Source of the DNA: Halorubrum salsamenti
GTDB taxonomy: Archaea; Halobacteriota; Halobacteria; Halobacteriales; Haloferacaceae
Direction: 5' to 3'
Length of the DNA: 64,000 nucleotides
Assembly: GCF_007671685.1 (NCBI RefSeq)
Contig: NZ_VCNL01000002.1
Span: forward strand, 186,001-250,000
Part shown: positions 9,055 to 17,948 of the stretch, in pieces
How positions within the stretch are numbered: position 1 is the stretch's first letter
Layout: the number at the start of each line of letters is the position of its first letter
Program-made: the position numbers and the translations under genes
The notes under the pieces: generated by a model
Told to the model about the DNA's origin: nothing
Database searches by the model: none
Seen by the model: only the letters and a program-made list of their open reading frames with translations

Positions 9055-10122
9055 ATGCGCATCTCCGAACGGGGCTACGGCGAGGAGGGCCGAGAGCGGC
9101 TCACCCTCGTCCCCGAGAACGTCGACGACCTCTGGCACCTCGCGCACGTCCTCGAACCGGGGGACCTCGTCGAGGGCGACACCACCCGTCGGATCCAGCG
9201 GAACGACGACCAGATGCGGGACACCGGCGGCCAGCGCGAACACCTGTTCGTCACGCTGGAGGTCGACGACGTGGAGTTCGCCCGGTTCGCCAACCGGCTC
9301 CGCGTCTCGGGCGTGATCGTCGGCTGCTCGCGGGAGGACCAGCTCAACGCCCACCACACGCTCAACGTCGAGGAGCACGACGAGATCACGGTGGAGAAGC
9401 ACTTCAAGCCGGACCAGACCGAGCGGTTAGAGGAGGCGACCGAGGCCGCAGAGAACCCCGACGTGGCCATCGCGACCGTCGAGGAGGGGGCCGCCTACGT
9501 CCACACCGTCCAGCAGTACGGCACGGAGGAGTACGCCTCCTTTACCAAGCCGACCGGGAAGGGCGACTTCTCCCGGCCGCGCGAGGAGCTGTTCGCCGAG
9601 CTCGGCGAGGCGCTCGCGCACCTCGACGCCGACGCCGTGATCCTCGCTGGCCCGGGGTTCACGAAGCAGGACGCCCTCGACTACATCGAGGAGGAACACC
9701 GCGATCTGGCCGATCAGATCACCACGGTCGACACCTCGGCGGCGGGCGACCGGGGCGTCCACGAGGTACTCAAGCGCGGCGCGGTCGACGAGGTGCAGAA
9801 GGAGACCCGGATCTCCAAGGAGGCGACGCTCATCGACGACCTCACCGCCGAGATCGCGCAGGGCGCGAAGGCGACGTACGGCCCCGAGGACGTGGCCGAG
9901 GCGGCCGAGTTCGGCGCGATCGAGACCCTCCTCGTGGTCGACGAGCGACTCCGGCAGGAGCGGCAGAACGAGGGCGACTGGGAGATCGACGTCAACGAGG
10001 TGATCGAGTCGGTCGAACAGCAGGGCGGCGACGTGGTCGTCTTCTCCTCGGAGTTCGATCCCGGCCAGCAGCTCTCCAACCTCGGCGGGATCGCCGCGAT
10101 CCTGCGCTATCGGCTGCAGTAG
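9055..10122 (+). CDS. pelA: mRNA surveillance protein pelota
   Basis: Pelota (aDom34) resembles release factors and works with an EF1A-like GTPase and ABCE1 to release stalled ribosomes. The 355-residue protein has the N-terminal Sm-like domain ([20 protein letters not shown]), the [12 protein letters not shown] linker to the central domain, [14 protein letters not shown] and the C-terminal eL30-like domain ending [15 protein letters not shown]. Length is normal for archaeal pelota. It follows the DUF4013 gene closely. Confidence 0.97.
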   Translation: MRISERGYGEEGRERLTLVPENVDDLWHLAHVLEPGDLVEGDTTRRIQRNDDQMRDTGGQREHLFVTLEVDDVEFARFANRLRVSGVIVGCSREDQLNAHHTLNVEEHDEITVEKHFKPDQTERLEEATEAAENPDVAIATVEEGAAYVHTVQQYGTEEYASFTKPTGKGDFSRPREELFAELGEALAHLDADAVILAGPGFTKQDALDYIEEEHRDLADQITTVDTSAAGDRGVHEVLKRGAVDEVQKETRISKEATLIDDLTAEIAQGAKATYGPEDVAEAAEFGAIETLLVVDERLRQERQNEGDWEIDVNEVIESVEQQGGDVVVFSSEFDPGQQLSNLGGIAAILRYRLQ

Positions 10123-10232
10123 GCGGCCGGGCAGTTCTGCTCGGTCCGGTCGGTCCGTGAGGGTCGGCTCGAACGGCTCCGCCGAGAGTCCGGTGAAGAG
10201 ACGCAGGGAGAGAAGATCGGACACCGGAGAGA

Positions 10233-10475
10233 CTACTTCGTCCACCTGACCTCGTACTCGAGCTCGTACCGTCGGTCCCCGGTTTCCGAGTCCGTGAGGC
10301 GTTCGAGCTCGACTTCGAATCGGGGGGTTTCCGGGAGGGTGACGGCCTGATCCGCGGTATCACTCACTAACTGGACCTCCCCGGTTTCGATCTGGTCGGC
10401 GGCATCGCGTAACGCGGCGGCGATTTCCGTTCTCGTCGCTCGTTCTTCAGTTTTGAAAAGTTGTTCCTCAGTCAT
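10233..10475 (-). CDS. Amphi-Trp domain protein
   Basis: An 80-residue protein matching the small amphi-Trp domain: an N-terminal helix (ATRTEIAAALRDAADQIETG) followed by strands that alternate charged and hydrophobic residues and end in YELEYEVRWTK with the hallmark tryptophan. Function is unknown. It starts 2 bp after the stop of the CBS-domain gene, so translation is probably coupled. Confidence 0.88.
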   Translation of the reverse strand: MTEEQLFKTEERATRTEIAAALRDAADQIETGEVQLVSDTADQAVTLPETPRFEVELERLTDSETGDRRYELEYEVRWTK

Positions 10476-10477
10476 CG

Positions 10478-10897
10478 TCAGTATTCGGGTCGCTGAGCCC
10501 GGATGACGTCTCCGAGCTGTTGCTGTTCGTCGGCCAGCAGTTCCGTCAGGTCATCGGCGGTAATGATTCCGACGAGCGTCTCGCCCTCACAGACGGGCAG
10601 CCGCCGGACGCCGTGTTCAGCCATCAGGCTGGTCGCCTCGTAGAATCCCGCGTTGGACTCGATCGTACAGAGATCGTCGGTCATCACGTCTTCGGCCGTC
10701 CGAGTGGCCGGGTCAGCTTCCGCTCCGAGGACGCGAACGGTCAGATCCCTATCCGTGACTATCCCGACGGGCGTCCCGTCGGTCGTGATCAGAACGCTTC
10801 CGACGTTCTCCTCGTCCATGGTCGCCGCGAGCTCGGCCACGGGTGTTTCGGGATCGGCGGTGACGGTGTCGCTTCGTGCGAGGTCTTTGACAGGCAT
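10478..10897 (-). CDS. CBS-domain pair protein
   Basis: A 139-residue protein made almost only of two CBS motifs: VGSVLITTDGTPVGIVTDRDLT and HGVRRLPVCEGETLVGIITADDL. Such pairs usually bind adenine nucleotides or SAM and act as sensors. The ATG at 10897 is chosen over the upstream one at 10918 because a strong Shine-Dalgarno match, GGAGGGAG, stands about 6 nt before it on the minus strand. Leadered translation is uncommon among its neighbours. It heads an operon with the amphi-Trp gene. Confidence 0.92.
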   Translation of the reverse strand: MPVKDLARSDTVTADPETPVAELAATMDEENVGSVLITTDGTPVGIVTDRDLTVRVLGAEADPATRTAEDVMTDDLCTIESNAGFYEATSLMAEHGVRRLPVCEGETLVGIITADDLTELLADEQQQLGDVIRAQRPEY

Positions 10898-11004
10898 TGG
10901 AACTCCCTCCGTGAGCAAGTTCGCGGACCGCCGACTTCAAATTCATCACGATTCTTAACATCTTAGAATAGTATCAGCTTCGACGGACCGTCTGCCGGTG
11001 AAGG

Positions 11005-12003
11005 TCACTCCCCGGTCAGCGCCTCGCTCGCGGGCGCGAAGTCGATCGTCCGGCCCCGTCCCTTCTCGCTCGCCCGTTCATAGAGCATGTTCGCGGCCGC
11101 GACCGTCTCGATCCCGGTCCCGCCCGAATCGAACACGGTCACCTCGTCGTCGCTCGTCCGGCCCGGGTGCTCCCCGGCGACGACCTCGCCGAGATCGGCG
11201 GCGACGTGACCCCCGTCGACCAGCCCGGCCTCGATCGCCGCGAGGAACGACCCGGCGTCCTGCGTCGCTCGCGCTCGGAGGTCGGGGACGTAGGTCGCCC
11301 GCGCGACCAGCTCGGGCGGGAGCTCGTTCTTCTCCGGGTGGTACTGCCCCATCGCGGTGACGTGCGTGCCGGGCTCCACGTCGCCGTCGTCGATCACGGG
11401 GTCGCTCGCGGTGGTCGCGGTGACGACCACGTCGGCGCCGGCGAGGGCGTCGCTCGCGCTCTCGACCGCCGACACGTCGGCGTCGAGTCGCTCGTCGAAC
11501 GCCTCTGCGAACTCGTCGCGGTTCTCCGCGGTCGGGGAGAAGACGCGGACCGCCTCGAACTCGCGGACGGTCGCGGTCGTCGCGAGCTGGCCGCTGGCCT
11601 GCGCGCCGCTCCCGATCACGGCGATCTCGGTCGCGTCCGTGCGAGCGAGCGCGTCCACGGCGGTCGCGCCCGCGGCACCCGTTTTAAACGGGTTCATCGA
11701 CGCGCCGTCGAGCAGCGCGAGCGGCTCGCCCGACTCGGCGTCGAACAGCGGCGTCATGAACCACGCGTCCTCGGCGCCGAACCCCGCGGAGTAGGTGTAT
11801 CCCCCCATCGCTCCCGTCTCGGGGAGCACCGCGGCGTAGGTCGTGAGCATGCCGGGCGGCTCGGAGTTGAGCAGTTTCGTCCGCGGCTCCGCGGGCGCGC
11901 CCTCGCCGATCTGGCGGTAGGCGTCGCGGACGACCGCGACGTAGTCGGCCGGTTCGGCGAGGTCGTCGACCTCGGCGCTCGTCAGGAACAGGGCGTCGGT
12001 CAT
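11005..12003 (-). CDS. Ornithine cyclodeaminase / alanine dehydrogenase family (mu-crystallin family)
   Basis: A 332-residue NAD(P)-dependent enzyme of the OCD/mu-crystallin family. The Rossmann motif is IAVIGSGAQASGQLATTA, preceded by the family segment YTYSAGFGAEDAWF and LLDGASMNPFKTGAAGATAVDALAR. The active-site Lys is in AEPRTKLLN. The family includes ornithine cyclodeaminase, archaeal alanine dehydrogenase, ketimine reductases and others; sequence alone does not separate these here. It stands alone, convergent with pelA across the CBS operon. Confidence 0.88.
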   Translation of the reverse strand: MTDALFLTSAEVDDLAEPADYVAVVRDAYRQIGEGAPAEPRTKLLNSEPPGMLTTYAAVLPETGAMGGYTYSAGFGAEDAWFMTPLFDAESGEPLALLDGASMNPFKTGAAGATAVDALARTDATEIAVIGSGAQASGQLATTATVREFEAVRVFSPTAENRDEFAEAFDERLDADVSAVESASDALAGADVVVTATTASDPVIDDGDVEPGTHVTAMGQYHPEKNELPPELVARATYVPDLRARATQDAGSFLAAIEAGLVDGGHVAADLGEVVAGEHPGRTSDDEVTVFDSGGTGIETVAAANMLYERASEKGRGRTIDFAPASEALTGE

Positions 12004-12093
12004 ACCGGTCCGGTCGGGCGCGGGGGACTAAACCGTACAGGGAACCGGAACGGCCGATCGGCGATTCGCGATCCGTGCGGCGAGACGGTCCCG

Positions 12094-12366
12094 TCAGTCG
12101 GCGCCGCCGGTCCGCGACCGACCGACCCCCGACCGACCCGCCCGCGATCGATCGGCAGAGCGCCCCGCGGCGCGGTCGTTCCGGACGCGCGCCTCGTCCG
12201 TGACTGGGGCCTTAACGAACACCGCGTGGGCCATGATGATCCCCGCGGCGAGCGCGCCCCCGGGAAGTGCCGCCGTCAACGACAGCCCGATCAGGTTCAA
12301 GAAGGCGGTCACACCGATCAACGCTGCCGGGATGAGCCCGAGAACGTAGTCGTAGTACCCAGTCAT
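12094..12366 (-). CDS. Small haloarchaeal membrane protein, function unknown
   Basis: A 90-residue protein with two predicted membrane helices, YVLGLIPAALIGVTAFLNLIG and AALPGGALAAGIIMAHAVFV, and a basic tail of Arg, Ser and Gly after residue 60. A basic tail is unusual in an acidic proteome. On the minus strand a TTTAATA box lies about 25-30 nt upstream of the start. I do not recognise the family with confidence. Confidence 0.7.
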   Translation of the reverse strand: MTGYYDYVLGLIPAALIGVTAFLNLIGLSLTAALPGGALAAGIIMAHAVFVKAPVTDEARVRNDRAAGRSADRSRAGRSGVGRSRTGGAD

Positions 12367-12611
12367 GATCCGATTAACACTACTGCAAAATCGCTATTAA
12401 ATCTTTCTCAGGGTTCGACGTGACACCTCGAGTGATCACGCAGAACGATCTCATAAGTTATGACGACGTATTCATCGAGGCGGTAGGTGATGACGTGACG
12501 GCGATAATCGGTCGCAGATCGCGATCGGAGTGGGTCCGAAAAGCGAGTTCGAAACCGTGAACGCGGGGTCGAGACGTCGACGCGACCGCCTCAGAACTCG
12601 ACCGCGACCGC
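12367..12611. other. Intergenic stretch with no gene seen
   Basis: About 245 bp between the small membrane protein and the DUF3054 gene. Its left part holds the promoter of the 90-residue gene and is AT-rich. No conserved reading frame or RNA gene is evident. Confidence 0.5.
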
Positions 12612-13022
12612 CTACCGGAACCGGAAGTACAGCGCGCGCCAGCCGCCGAGCGCGACCGATCCGAGGACGAGCATGACGGCCGCGAATGTGAGCGCGGCGC
12701 TCCCGCGGAAGACGAACTCTCGGAGCGCCAGCCCGACGATCGCCGCCGGGATCCACGACCGAATCACGAGCGGGACCGACGACTTCGCGGTCTCGACGGC
12801 GCCGGCCGAGTAGGCGCCGATCAGGGGCGCGACGAGGAGCCACCCGATCAGGAAGGGAGCGTACACTTCGAGCAGGTAGAGGGGGTTCGCGGACAGGAAC
12901 TCGACGGTGCTGTGGTTGAGCGCGCCGATCGTCAACAGGACGATCAGCGCGATCAGGTCGCCGACCGCGAGGGGAGCGGCGTCGCGGTCGAGGCGCGTTT
13001 CGAGGAACGACGAGTCAGCCAT
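12612..13022 (-). CDS. DUF3054 family membrane protein
   Basis: A 136-residue integral membrane protein with four hydrophobic helices. It starts with a short tail and LAVGDLIALIVLLTIGALNH, followed by YAPFLIGWLLVAPLIGAYSAG and IRSWIPAAIVGLALREFVFRG, and ends VMLVLGSVALGGWRALYFRF. This pattern is that of DUF3054, found in haloarchaea and actinobacteria, with no known function. Confidence 0.85.
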   Translation of the reverse strand: MADSSFLETRLDRDAAPLAVGDLIALIVLLTIGALNHSTVEFLSANPLYLLEVYAPFLIGWLLVAPLIGAYSAGAVETAKSSVPLVIRSWIPAAIVGLALREFVFRGSAALTFAAVMLVLGSVALGGWRALYFRFR

Positions 13023-13117
13023 GTCGACCCGTCGGGGCCCCCCCTACTTTGTACGTACGGATTCGGTCCGGCGGTCGAGCGGGGCCGCCGCCCGCGACGC
13101 CGCCGATTGGTACCGGG

Positions 13118-14365
13118 CTACTCGTACAGCGGGTACTCGTCGCACAGCTCGACGACGCGCTCGCCGACCTCGTAGATCACGTCGTCGCTGTCGACGTTGT
13201 CGACGACGCGGTGGATGAGGTCGCCGACCTCCCTGATCGCGTCCGCGTCGAAGCCGCGGGTGGTGACTCCGGCGGTGCCGACGCGAATACCCGAGGGGTT
13301 GAACGGCGATCGGGTCTCGCCGGGGACCGTGTTCCCGTTGAGGACGATGTTCGCGGCCGCGAGCGCGTCCGCGGCGTCGCCGCCCGGCAGGTCCGGGTGC
13401 GAGTCGCGGAGGTCGACCAGGACGAGATGGTTGTCGGTGCCGCCGGAGACGAGAGTGAACCCGTGGTCCTGCAGCGTCTCGGCGAGCACGTCGGCGTTGT
13501 CGACCACGTTCTGCGCGTACTCGTCGAACGAGGGGTCGAGGGCCTCCTTGAACCCGACGGCCTTGCCGGCGATGTTGTGCATGAGGGGACCGCCCTGTCC
13601 GCCGGGGAACACCGCCTTGTCGATGTCGTCGGCGAACCGCTCGTCGCACATCACGATCCCGCCGCGGCCGGCGCGGATCGTCTTGTGCGTCGAGCCGGTG
13701 ACGAAGTCGGCGACGCCGACCGGCGAGGGGTGGACGCCGGCGGCGACGAGACCGGTGATATGGGCGATATCGGCGAGGTGGTAGGCGTCGACGGCGTCGG
13801 CGGCCGCCTGGATCTCCTCCCAGTCGACCGTGCGCGGGTACGCGGAGTAGCCGGAGACGACGATGTCCGGCTCGAACTCCTCGGCGGTCTCACGGAGCCC
13901 CTCGTAGTCGATGTAGCCGGTGTCGGCGTCGACCTCGTACTGCTCGACCTCGTAGATCTGCCCGGTGAAGTTCGCGGGGTGGCCGTGCGAGAGGTGACCG
14001 CCGTGGTTCAGGTCCAGCGAGAGGATCTTGTCGCCGGGGTCGAGCATGGCGTAGTAGACGGCCTGGTTCGCCTGCGTCCCGGAGTGAGGCTGGACGTTGA
14101 CGTGGTCGGCGCCCCACAGCTCCTTCGCGCGTTCGATCGCGAGCTCCTCGACGTCGTCGGCGTACTCGCAGCCGGCGTAGTACCGCCCGCCTGGATAGCC
14201 CTCGGCGTACTTGTTCGTGAGGACGCTCCCCTGCGCCTCCATCACCGCCTCACTGACGTGGTTCTCGCTGGCGATCATCGCGAGCGTCTGCTCCTGCCTG
14301 TCGCGCTCCCCGGCCAGCGCGTCGGCGACCGCGGGATCGACCTCCCGGACGTGCTCGTGGTCCAT
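13118..14365 (-). CDS. glyA: Serine hydroxymethyltransferase
   Basis: SHMT interconverts serine and glycine with (folate) one-carbon transfer, using PLP. The 415-residue product matches the usual length. Signatures are IASENHVSEAV, NKYAEGYPGGRYYAGC, QPHSGTQANQAVY, YHLADIAHITGLVAAGVHPSP and the PLP-lysine site TGSTHKTIRAGRGG. The ATG at 14365 is chosen because the family begins there and a gattaatg promoter-like box lies about 25 nt upstream on the minus strand. The gene diverges from the TbsP-like regulator. Confidence 0.97.
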   Translation of the reverse strand: MDHEHVREVDPAVADALAGERDRQEQTLAMIASENHVSEAVMEAQGSVLTNKYAEGYPGGRYYAGCEYADDVEELAIERAKELWGADHVNVQPHSGTQANQAVYYAMLDPGDKILSLDLNHGGHLSHGHPANFTGQIYEVEQYEVDADTGYIDYEGLRETAEEFEPDIVVSGYSAYPRTVDWEEIQAAADAVDAYHLADIAHITGLVAAGVHPSPVGVADFVTGSTHKTIRAGRGGIVMCDERFADDIDKAVFPGGQGGPLMHNIAGKAVGFKEALDPSFDEYAQNVVDNADVLAETLQDHGFTLVSGGTDNHLVLVDLRDSHPDLPGGDAADALAAANIVLNGNTVPGETRSPFNPSGIRVGTAGVTTRGFDADAIREVGDLIHRVVDNVDSDDVIYEVGERVVELCDEYPLYE

Positions 14366-14554
14366 GTAGGAACCCCCGTCCGATCGCGCATTAATCCTTG
14401 CGTCACGTCGGTGGCCTCGACGCCTCGCTCGGGGACCAATCGGCGAAACATCGAATTTGCCATTTTCGGGGGTTTCGACGGCTGAATCCACGTTGTTCAC
14501 TCCCTCCAACCCGTTAATATTAAATATGCAACTGACTTTTATCCGGAGAGATAT

Positions 14555-15370
14555 ATGGTGTCGAATTTACTGGAGGCAGACGTCGAAAACGTCCTCGATG
14601 AGGCGTTCGCGGGGGACGACGAAGAGCTGTTCGTCGTCGATCCCTCCGCCGAGACGATCGTGTCGCTTGTCGAGGCGGCGATCGGTCGCGACGACCTGCC
14701 GGAGATGTCGATGCTCGTCGACAATCAGACGCTGAAGGGCGTGATGGAGGACTTCCTCGTCGCGTCGAAGGCGGCCGACCTCGTCGCTGACGGCGCGCTC
14801 GACCTCCGGGTGCTCGACGAGGCGGTCGACAACGCGCTGTTCGTCTCCGCCTCGCAGGTCGTCGTACTCGTGAGCACCGACGACCAGGTCGCCGCGCTCG
14901 CCTCGAGCGACGACGAGTTCGTTGACGAGGTGTTCGAAACCCACAGCGACGCCTTCGAAGACGCCGAGACGTACGGTCTCCGCACTCCCGCGATCAGCCG
15001 GGTTCGGGAGACGATGGCGGCCGAGATCGGTGAGGCGACCCGCGAGGACTTCGACGCCGTGCTCGCCGCGATGGACTCCGCCCGCGGCGACGACGACGGG
15101 CTCGACGAGGTGACCGTCTCCCTGATCGTCGCCGCGAAGAACGACGTGCTCCTCTACGACATCTCGAAGTGGGGCGAGGACGTGGGGATCGCCTCGAAGG
15201 CGACGTTCTCCCGCACGAAGACCCGGCTCGAAGACCTCGGGATCATCGACACGGAGAAGGTCCCGATCGACGTCGGTCGCCCCCGCCTCCGGCTCAAGCT
15301 CGGCAACGAACACCTCCGGGGCCTCGAGGCCGACGAGCTCGCCGACGAAGTCGCGGCGATGCTGGCGTAA
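14555..15370 (+). CDS. DUF5821/TbsP-like transcriptional regulator
   Basis: A 271-residue haloarchaeal protein. The N-terminal two thirds is an acidic domain (NLLEADVENVLDEAFAGDDEELFVV, then FVSASQVVVLVS). The C-terminal part, from SLIVAAKNDVLLYDISKWGEDVGIASKATFSR on, is a winged helix with recognition helix near KATFSRTKTRLEDLG and wing LRLKLG. This layout fits the DUF5821 family, to which the Haloferax regulator TbsP belongs as I recall; TbsP works with TrmB on glycolytic and gluconeogenic genes. The family match is moderately sure and the regulon is unknown here. It diverges from glyA. Confidence 0.75.
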   Translation: MVSNLLEADVENVLDEAFAGDDEELFVVDPSAETIVSLVEAAIGRDDLPEMSMLVDNQTLKGVMEDFLVASKAADLVADGALDLRVLDEAVDNALFVSASQVVVLVSTDDQVAALASSDDEFVDEVFETHSDAFEDAETYGLRTPAISRVRETMAAEIGEATREDFDAVLAAMDSARGDDDGLDEVTVSLIVAAKNDVLLYDISKWGEDVGIASKATFSRTKTRLEDLGIIDTEKVPIDVGRPRLRLKLGNEHLRGLEADELADEVAAMLA

Positions 15371-15451
15371 CCCGAAAGACGAGAGTCAGACGCCTTCCGT
15401 TTCGACACCGTCACCCGCGGCTTTTTTTCGCCCCTTCGCCTTGGGGATGAC

Positions 15452-17143
15452 ATGGACATCGGACTTGTCGGCGACGGCCCCGCGGTCGAGGCCGTCTCGG
15501 CCGCGCTCGGCGACGTCGACGTGAACGTGATGCCCGTCGAGGCGGGGCTGCTCGACGGGTTCGACCTCGCGGTCGTGGTCGACACCGCCGGCTCGGAGAC
15601 GTTCGCGGCCGCCAACGAGCTCCTGGACCGCTGGGTCGCGATCGAGGTCGGCGGGATCGGCGGCGTTCCCCTGGAGTCGGTCGACGCCGCGGTGACCGCC
15701 TTCGACGAGACCTGTTACGACTGCCTCCGGCGACGCGTCGCGAGCGGCGGGGCCGAGGCGGCCGACGCGCCGGCCGGCCGCCGGTCCGCCGTGCGCTACG
15801 CCGGCGCGGTCGCCGGACGACGCGTCATTCGGCTGCTCGCCGGCGACCCGGTCGCCGACACGGTCGCGGAGGTGCCGGGCGCCGAGCGGACCCTCCTCCC
15901 GGTTCCCGGCTGCGACTGCGGCGCCGATCCGGGCGACGCGCTGCCCCGCGAGGGCGAAGAGCGGTCGCTGTCGGACGCTGTCGACCGCGCGGAGCGGGCG
16001 GTCGATCCCCGGATCGGCCCCCTCTCCGAGGTGGGCGAGCAGGAGTCGTTCCCCGTCCCGTACTACGTCGCGCGGGTCGCCGACACGACGCCCTTCTCCG
16101 ACGCGCGGGCGGCCGAGTTCGGCGGCGGGGTCGCCGCCGGCTGGGACGCCGCGTTCATGAAGGCGCTCGGCGAGGGGTTAGAGCGGTACGCCGCCGGGAT
16201 CTACCGCGAGGCGTCGTTCACGCGCGCGCCGGCCGCGAACGTTCCGAACCCGGTGTCGCCCGACGCGTTCGTCCGCCCCGAGAGCGCGGAGCCGTACGCC
16301 CGCGACGACAGGCTCCCGTGGGTGACCGGCGAGCGCCTCGGCAGCGGGGAGGTCGCGAGCCTGCCGGCGGAGTTCGTCCACTTCCCGCCGCCGGAAAAGC
16401 GGTATCGGCCCGCGATCACGACCGGGCTCGGGCTCGGTAACTCCGGGCCGCACGCGGCGCTGTCTGGGCTTTACGAGGCCATCGAGCGCGACGCGACGAT
16501 GACGAGCTGGTACTCGACGGCCGACCCGCTCGGGATCGAGATCGACGACCCCGGGTTCGCGGAGCTGGAGAAGCGCGCCCGCGCCGAGTCGCTGTCGGTG
16601 ACGTCCCTCCTCGTCACGACCGACGTCGACGTGCCCGTGGTCGCGGTCGGCGTCCACCGCGAGGGCGACTGGCCCCGCTTCGCGGCGGGCTCCGGCGCCG
16701 ACCTCGACCCCGTCGCCGCGGCCCGGAGCGCGCTCGCGGAGGCGCTACAGAACTGGACCGAACTCCGCTCGATGGGACCCGACGCGGCCGCCGAGGAGGG
16801 GGCGGCGGTCGGCCGCCACGCCGACTTCCCGGAGGCGACGCGGGCGTTCTTCGACCCGGACGCGAGCGTCCCCGCCGAGTCGCTCGGGGAGCCCGACCTC
16901 GCGGGCGCCGACGAGCTGGCCGCCGTCGTCGACCGCGTCGAGACGGTCGGGCTGGAGCCGTACGTCGCGCGGACGACGACCCGGGACCTCGCCGCGCTCG
17001 GGTTCGAGGCGGTCCGCGTGTTGGTCCCCGGCGCGCAGCCGCTGTTCACCGGCGACCCGTTCTTCGGCGACCGCGCTCGCGACGTGCCCCGGTCGATGGG
17101 GTTCGAGCCCGAGCTTGAGAAGGCGTATCACCCGTTCCCCTGA
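15452..17143 (+). CDS. YcaO-family protein with N-terminal E1-like/zinc domain
   Basis: YcaO enzymes use ATP to activate peptide amide bonds, making azolines or thioamides. The 563-residue protein starts with a Rossmann-like E1 segment (LVGDGPAVEAVSAAL) and a four-Cys set (CYDC near residue 90 and CDC near 152), as in the leader-binding partners of TOMM cyclodehydratases. The YcaO domain follows with ATP/Mg motifs GEGLERYA, LYEAIERDA and ALAEALQNW, and the C-terminus ends HPFP, a Pro-containing end seen in active YcaO proteins. No precursor peptide, TfuA or dehydrogenase gene adjoins it. A T7 tract lies 24-30 nt before the ATG. Confidence 0.88.
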   Translation: MDIGLVGDGPAVEAVSAALGDVDVNVMPVEAGLLDGFDLAVVVDTAGSETFAAANELLDRWVAIEVGGIGGVPLESVDAAVTAFDETCYDCLRRRVASGGAEAADAPAGRRSAVRYAGAVAGRRVIRLLAGDPVADTVAEVPGAERTLLPVPGCDCGADPGDALPREGEERSLSDAVDRAERAVDPRIGPLSEVGEQESFPVPYYVARVADTTPFSDARAAEFGGGVAAGWDAAFMKALGEGLERYAAGIYREASFTRAPAANVPNPVSPDAFVRPESAEPYARDDRLPWVTGERLGSGEVASLPAEFVHFPPPEKRYRPAITTGLGLGNSGPHAALSGLYEAIERDATMTSWYSTADPLGIEIDDPGFAELEKRARAESLSVTSLLVTTDVDVPVVAVGVHREGDWPRFAAGSGADLDPVAAARSALAEALQNWTELRSMGPDAAAEEGAAVGRHADFPEATRAFFDPDASVPAESLGEPDLAGADELAAVVDRVETVGLEPYVARTTTRDLAALGFEAVRVLVPGAQPLFTGDPFFGDRARDVPRSMGFEPELEKAYHPFP

Positions 17144-17191
17144 GTCGATCGGAGGCCCTCCTCGCGCTCGGTGTGCCGTCGATCACCCCGG

Positions 17192-17197
17192 TTTAAG
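17192..17197 (+). promoter_or_regulatory. TATA-like box of the cupin gene
   Basis: TTTAAG at 17192-17197 stands 29 nt upstream of the ATG at 17221 and suits a leaderless transcript. Confidence 0.55.
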
Positions 17198-17220
17198 CCG
17201 ATCGCAGTCCGGAGTCCGCC

Positions 17221-17559
17221 ATGGACGTACTCCAAAACGCGGACGTCGAGGCGGTCGAGGCGATCGACGGCGTGTTCCTCACGCAGGGCGCCGCCGGCGA
17301 CGAGACGAGCATCCAGCGGTTCGTCATCGAGCCCGGCGCCGAGGTCCCCGAACACGACCACCCCCACGAGCAGGTCGGCGCGATCACCGAAGGGGCGATC
17401 ACCTTCGTCGTCGACGGCGAGGAGCGCGTCGCCGAGGCGGGCGACACGTACGTGATCCCGGGCGACGAACCGCACGCGGCGCGCAACGACACCGACGAGC
17501 GAGTCGTCGGCTACGACATCTTCTCGCCGCCGCGAACGAATCCGGACTGGCAGGAGTGA
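17221..17559 (+). CDS. Single-domain cupin protein
   Basis: A 112-residue cupin_2 beta-barrel protein. The two cupin motifs are seen as PEHDHPHEQVGAITEGAITFVVDG, with histidine and glutamate metal ligands, and AGDTYVIPGDEPHAARN with the second-motif histidine. Such proteins bind a metal and act as small isomerases, dioxygenases or sensors; the role here cannot be assigned. It follows the YcaO gene but has its own promoter-like box. Confidence 0.9.
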   Translation: MDVLQNADVEAVEAIDGVFLTQGAAGDETSIQRFVIEPGAEVPEHDHPHEQVGAITEGAITFVVDGEERVAEAGDTYVIPGDEPHAARNDTDERVVGYDIFSPPRTNPDWQE

Positions 17560-17615
17560 CCCCGACGCGGAAGCCCGGTTTCGACGGCGAATAGGCAAGC
17601 CGAGCAACGACGTGA

Positions 17616-17939
17616 TTATTTATAAGTCGTATGCGGTGGCGCGTGCCTGCGAGGCCGCCTCGCGGCCGAGCAGCACGCGCGAGGGACGCGGCGAGCGCTC
17701 GCAGAGCGCGAGCCGCGAGGTTGGGGAGGTGTGAGGTGCGGTTGCGGAGCGGTGCGGGGCGGGACTCAAAGGGGCAGTCGCCGGCGCTACGCGCCGGCTG
17801 ACAGAGGCGCTTCACGCCTCGCTGCCGCGAGGGCGACGGTGGCCGCAGTAAGCACCGCAGCGAGCAACGCGAGCGAGGAGCGCAGCAAGGCCCCGAGCCC
17901 TCGCGGCTGGGGCTTTGGCGGTGTTCACCGTCGATCGAC
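17616..17939 (+). repeat. Structured intergenic element, copy A (long form)
   Basis: The non-coding region between the cupin and mptG-like genes holds an element that recurs at 22.9 and 36.8 kb. In order it shows a TTATAAG box near 17619, GCGGTGGCGCGTGC, a G-rich core at 17716-17780 that ends GGGACTCAAAGGGGCAG, perfect hairpins at 17781-17797 and 17804-17820, and the terminal motif CTGGGGCTTTGG at 17907-17918 followed by GTGTTCACCGTCG. Short open frames across it are Arg/Ala/Ser-rich and not conserved between copies, so I treat it as non-coding. Function is unknown; a transcribed RNA or a small non-autonomous mobile element are both possible. Confidence 0.85.
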
Positions 17940-17948
17940 AGTCAACGG

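Noticed and set aside
15422..15428. T7 run as a simple terminator of the TbsP-like gene
   Set aside because: It may end that transcript, but its position 24-30 nt before the next ATG matches other promoter-like T runs in the window, so it was not listed as a terminator only.
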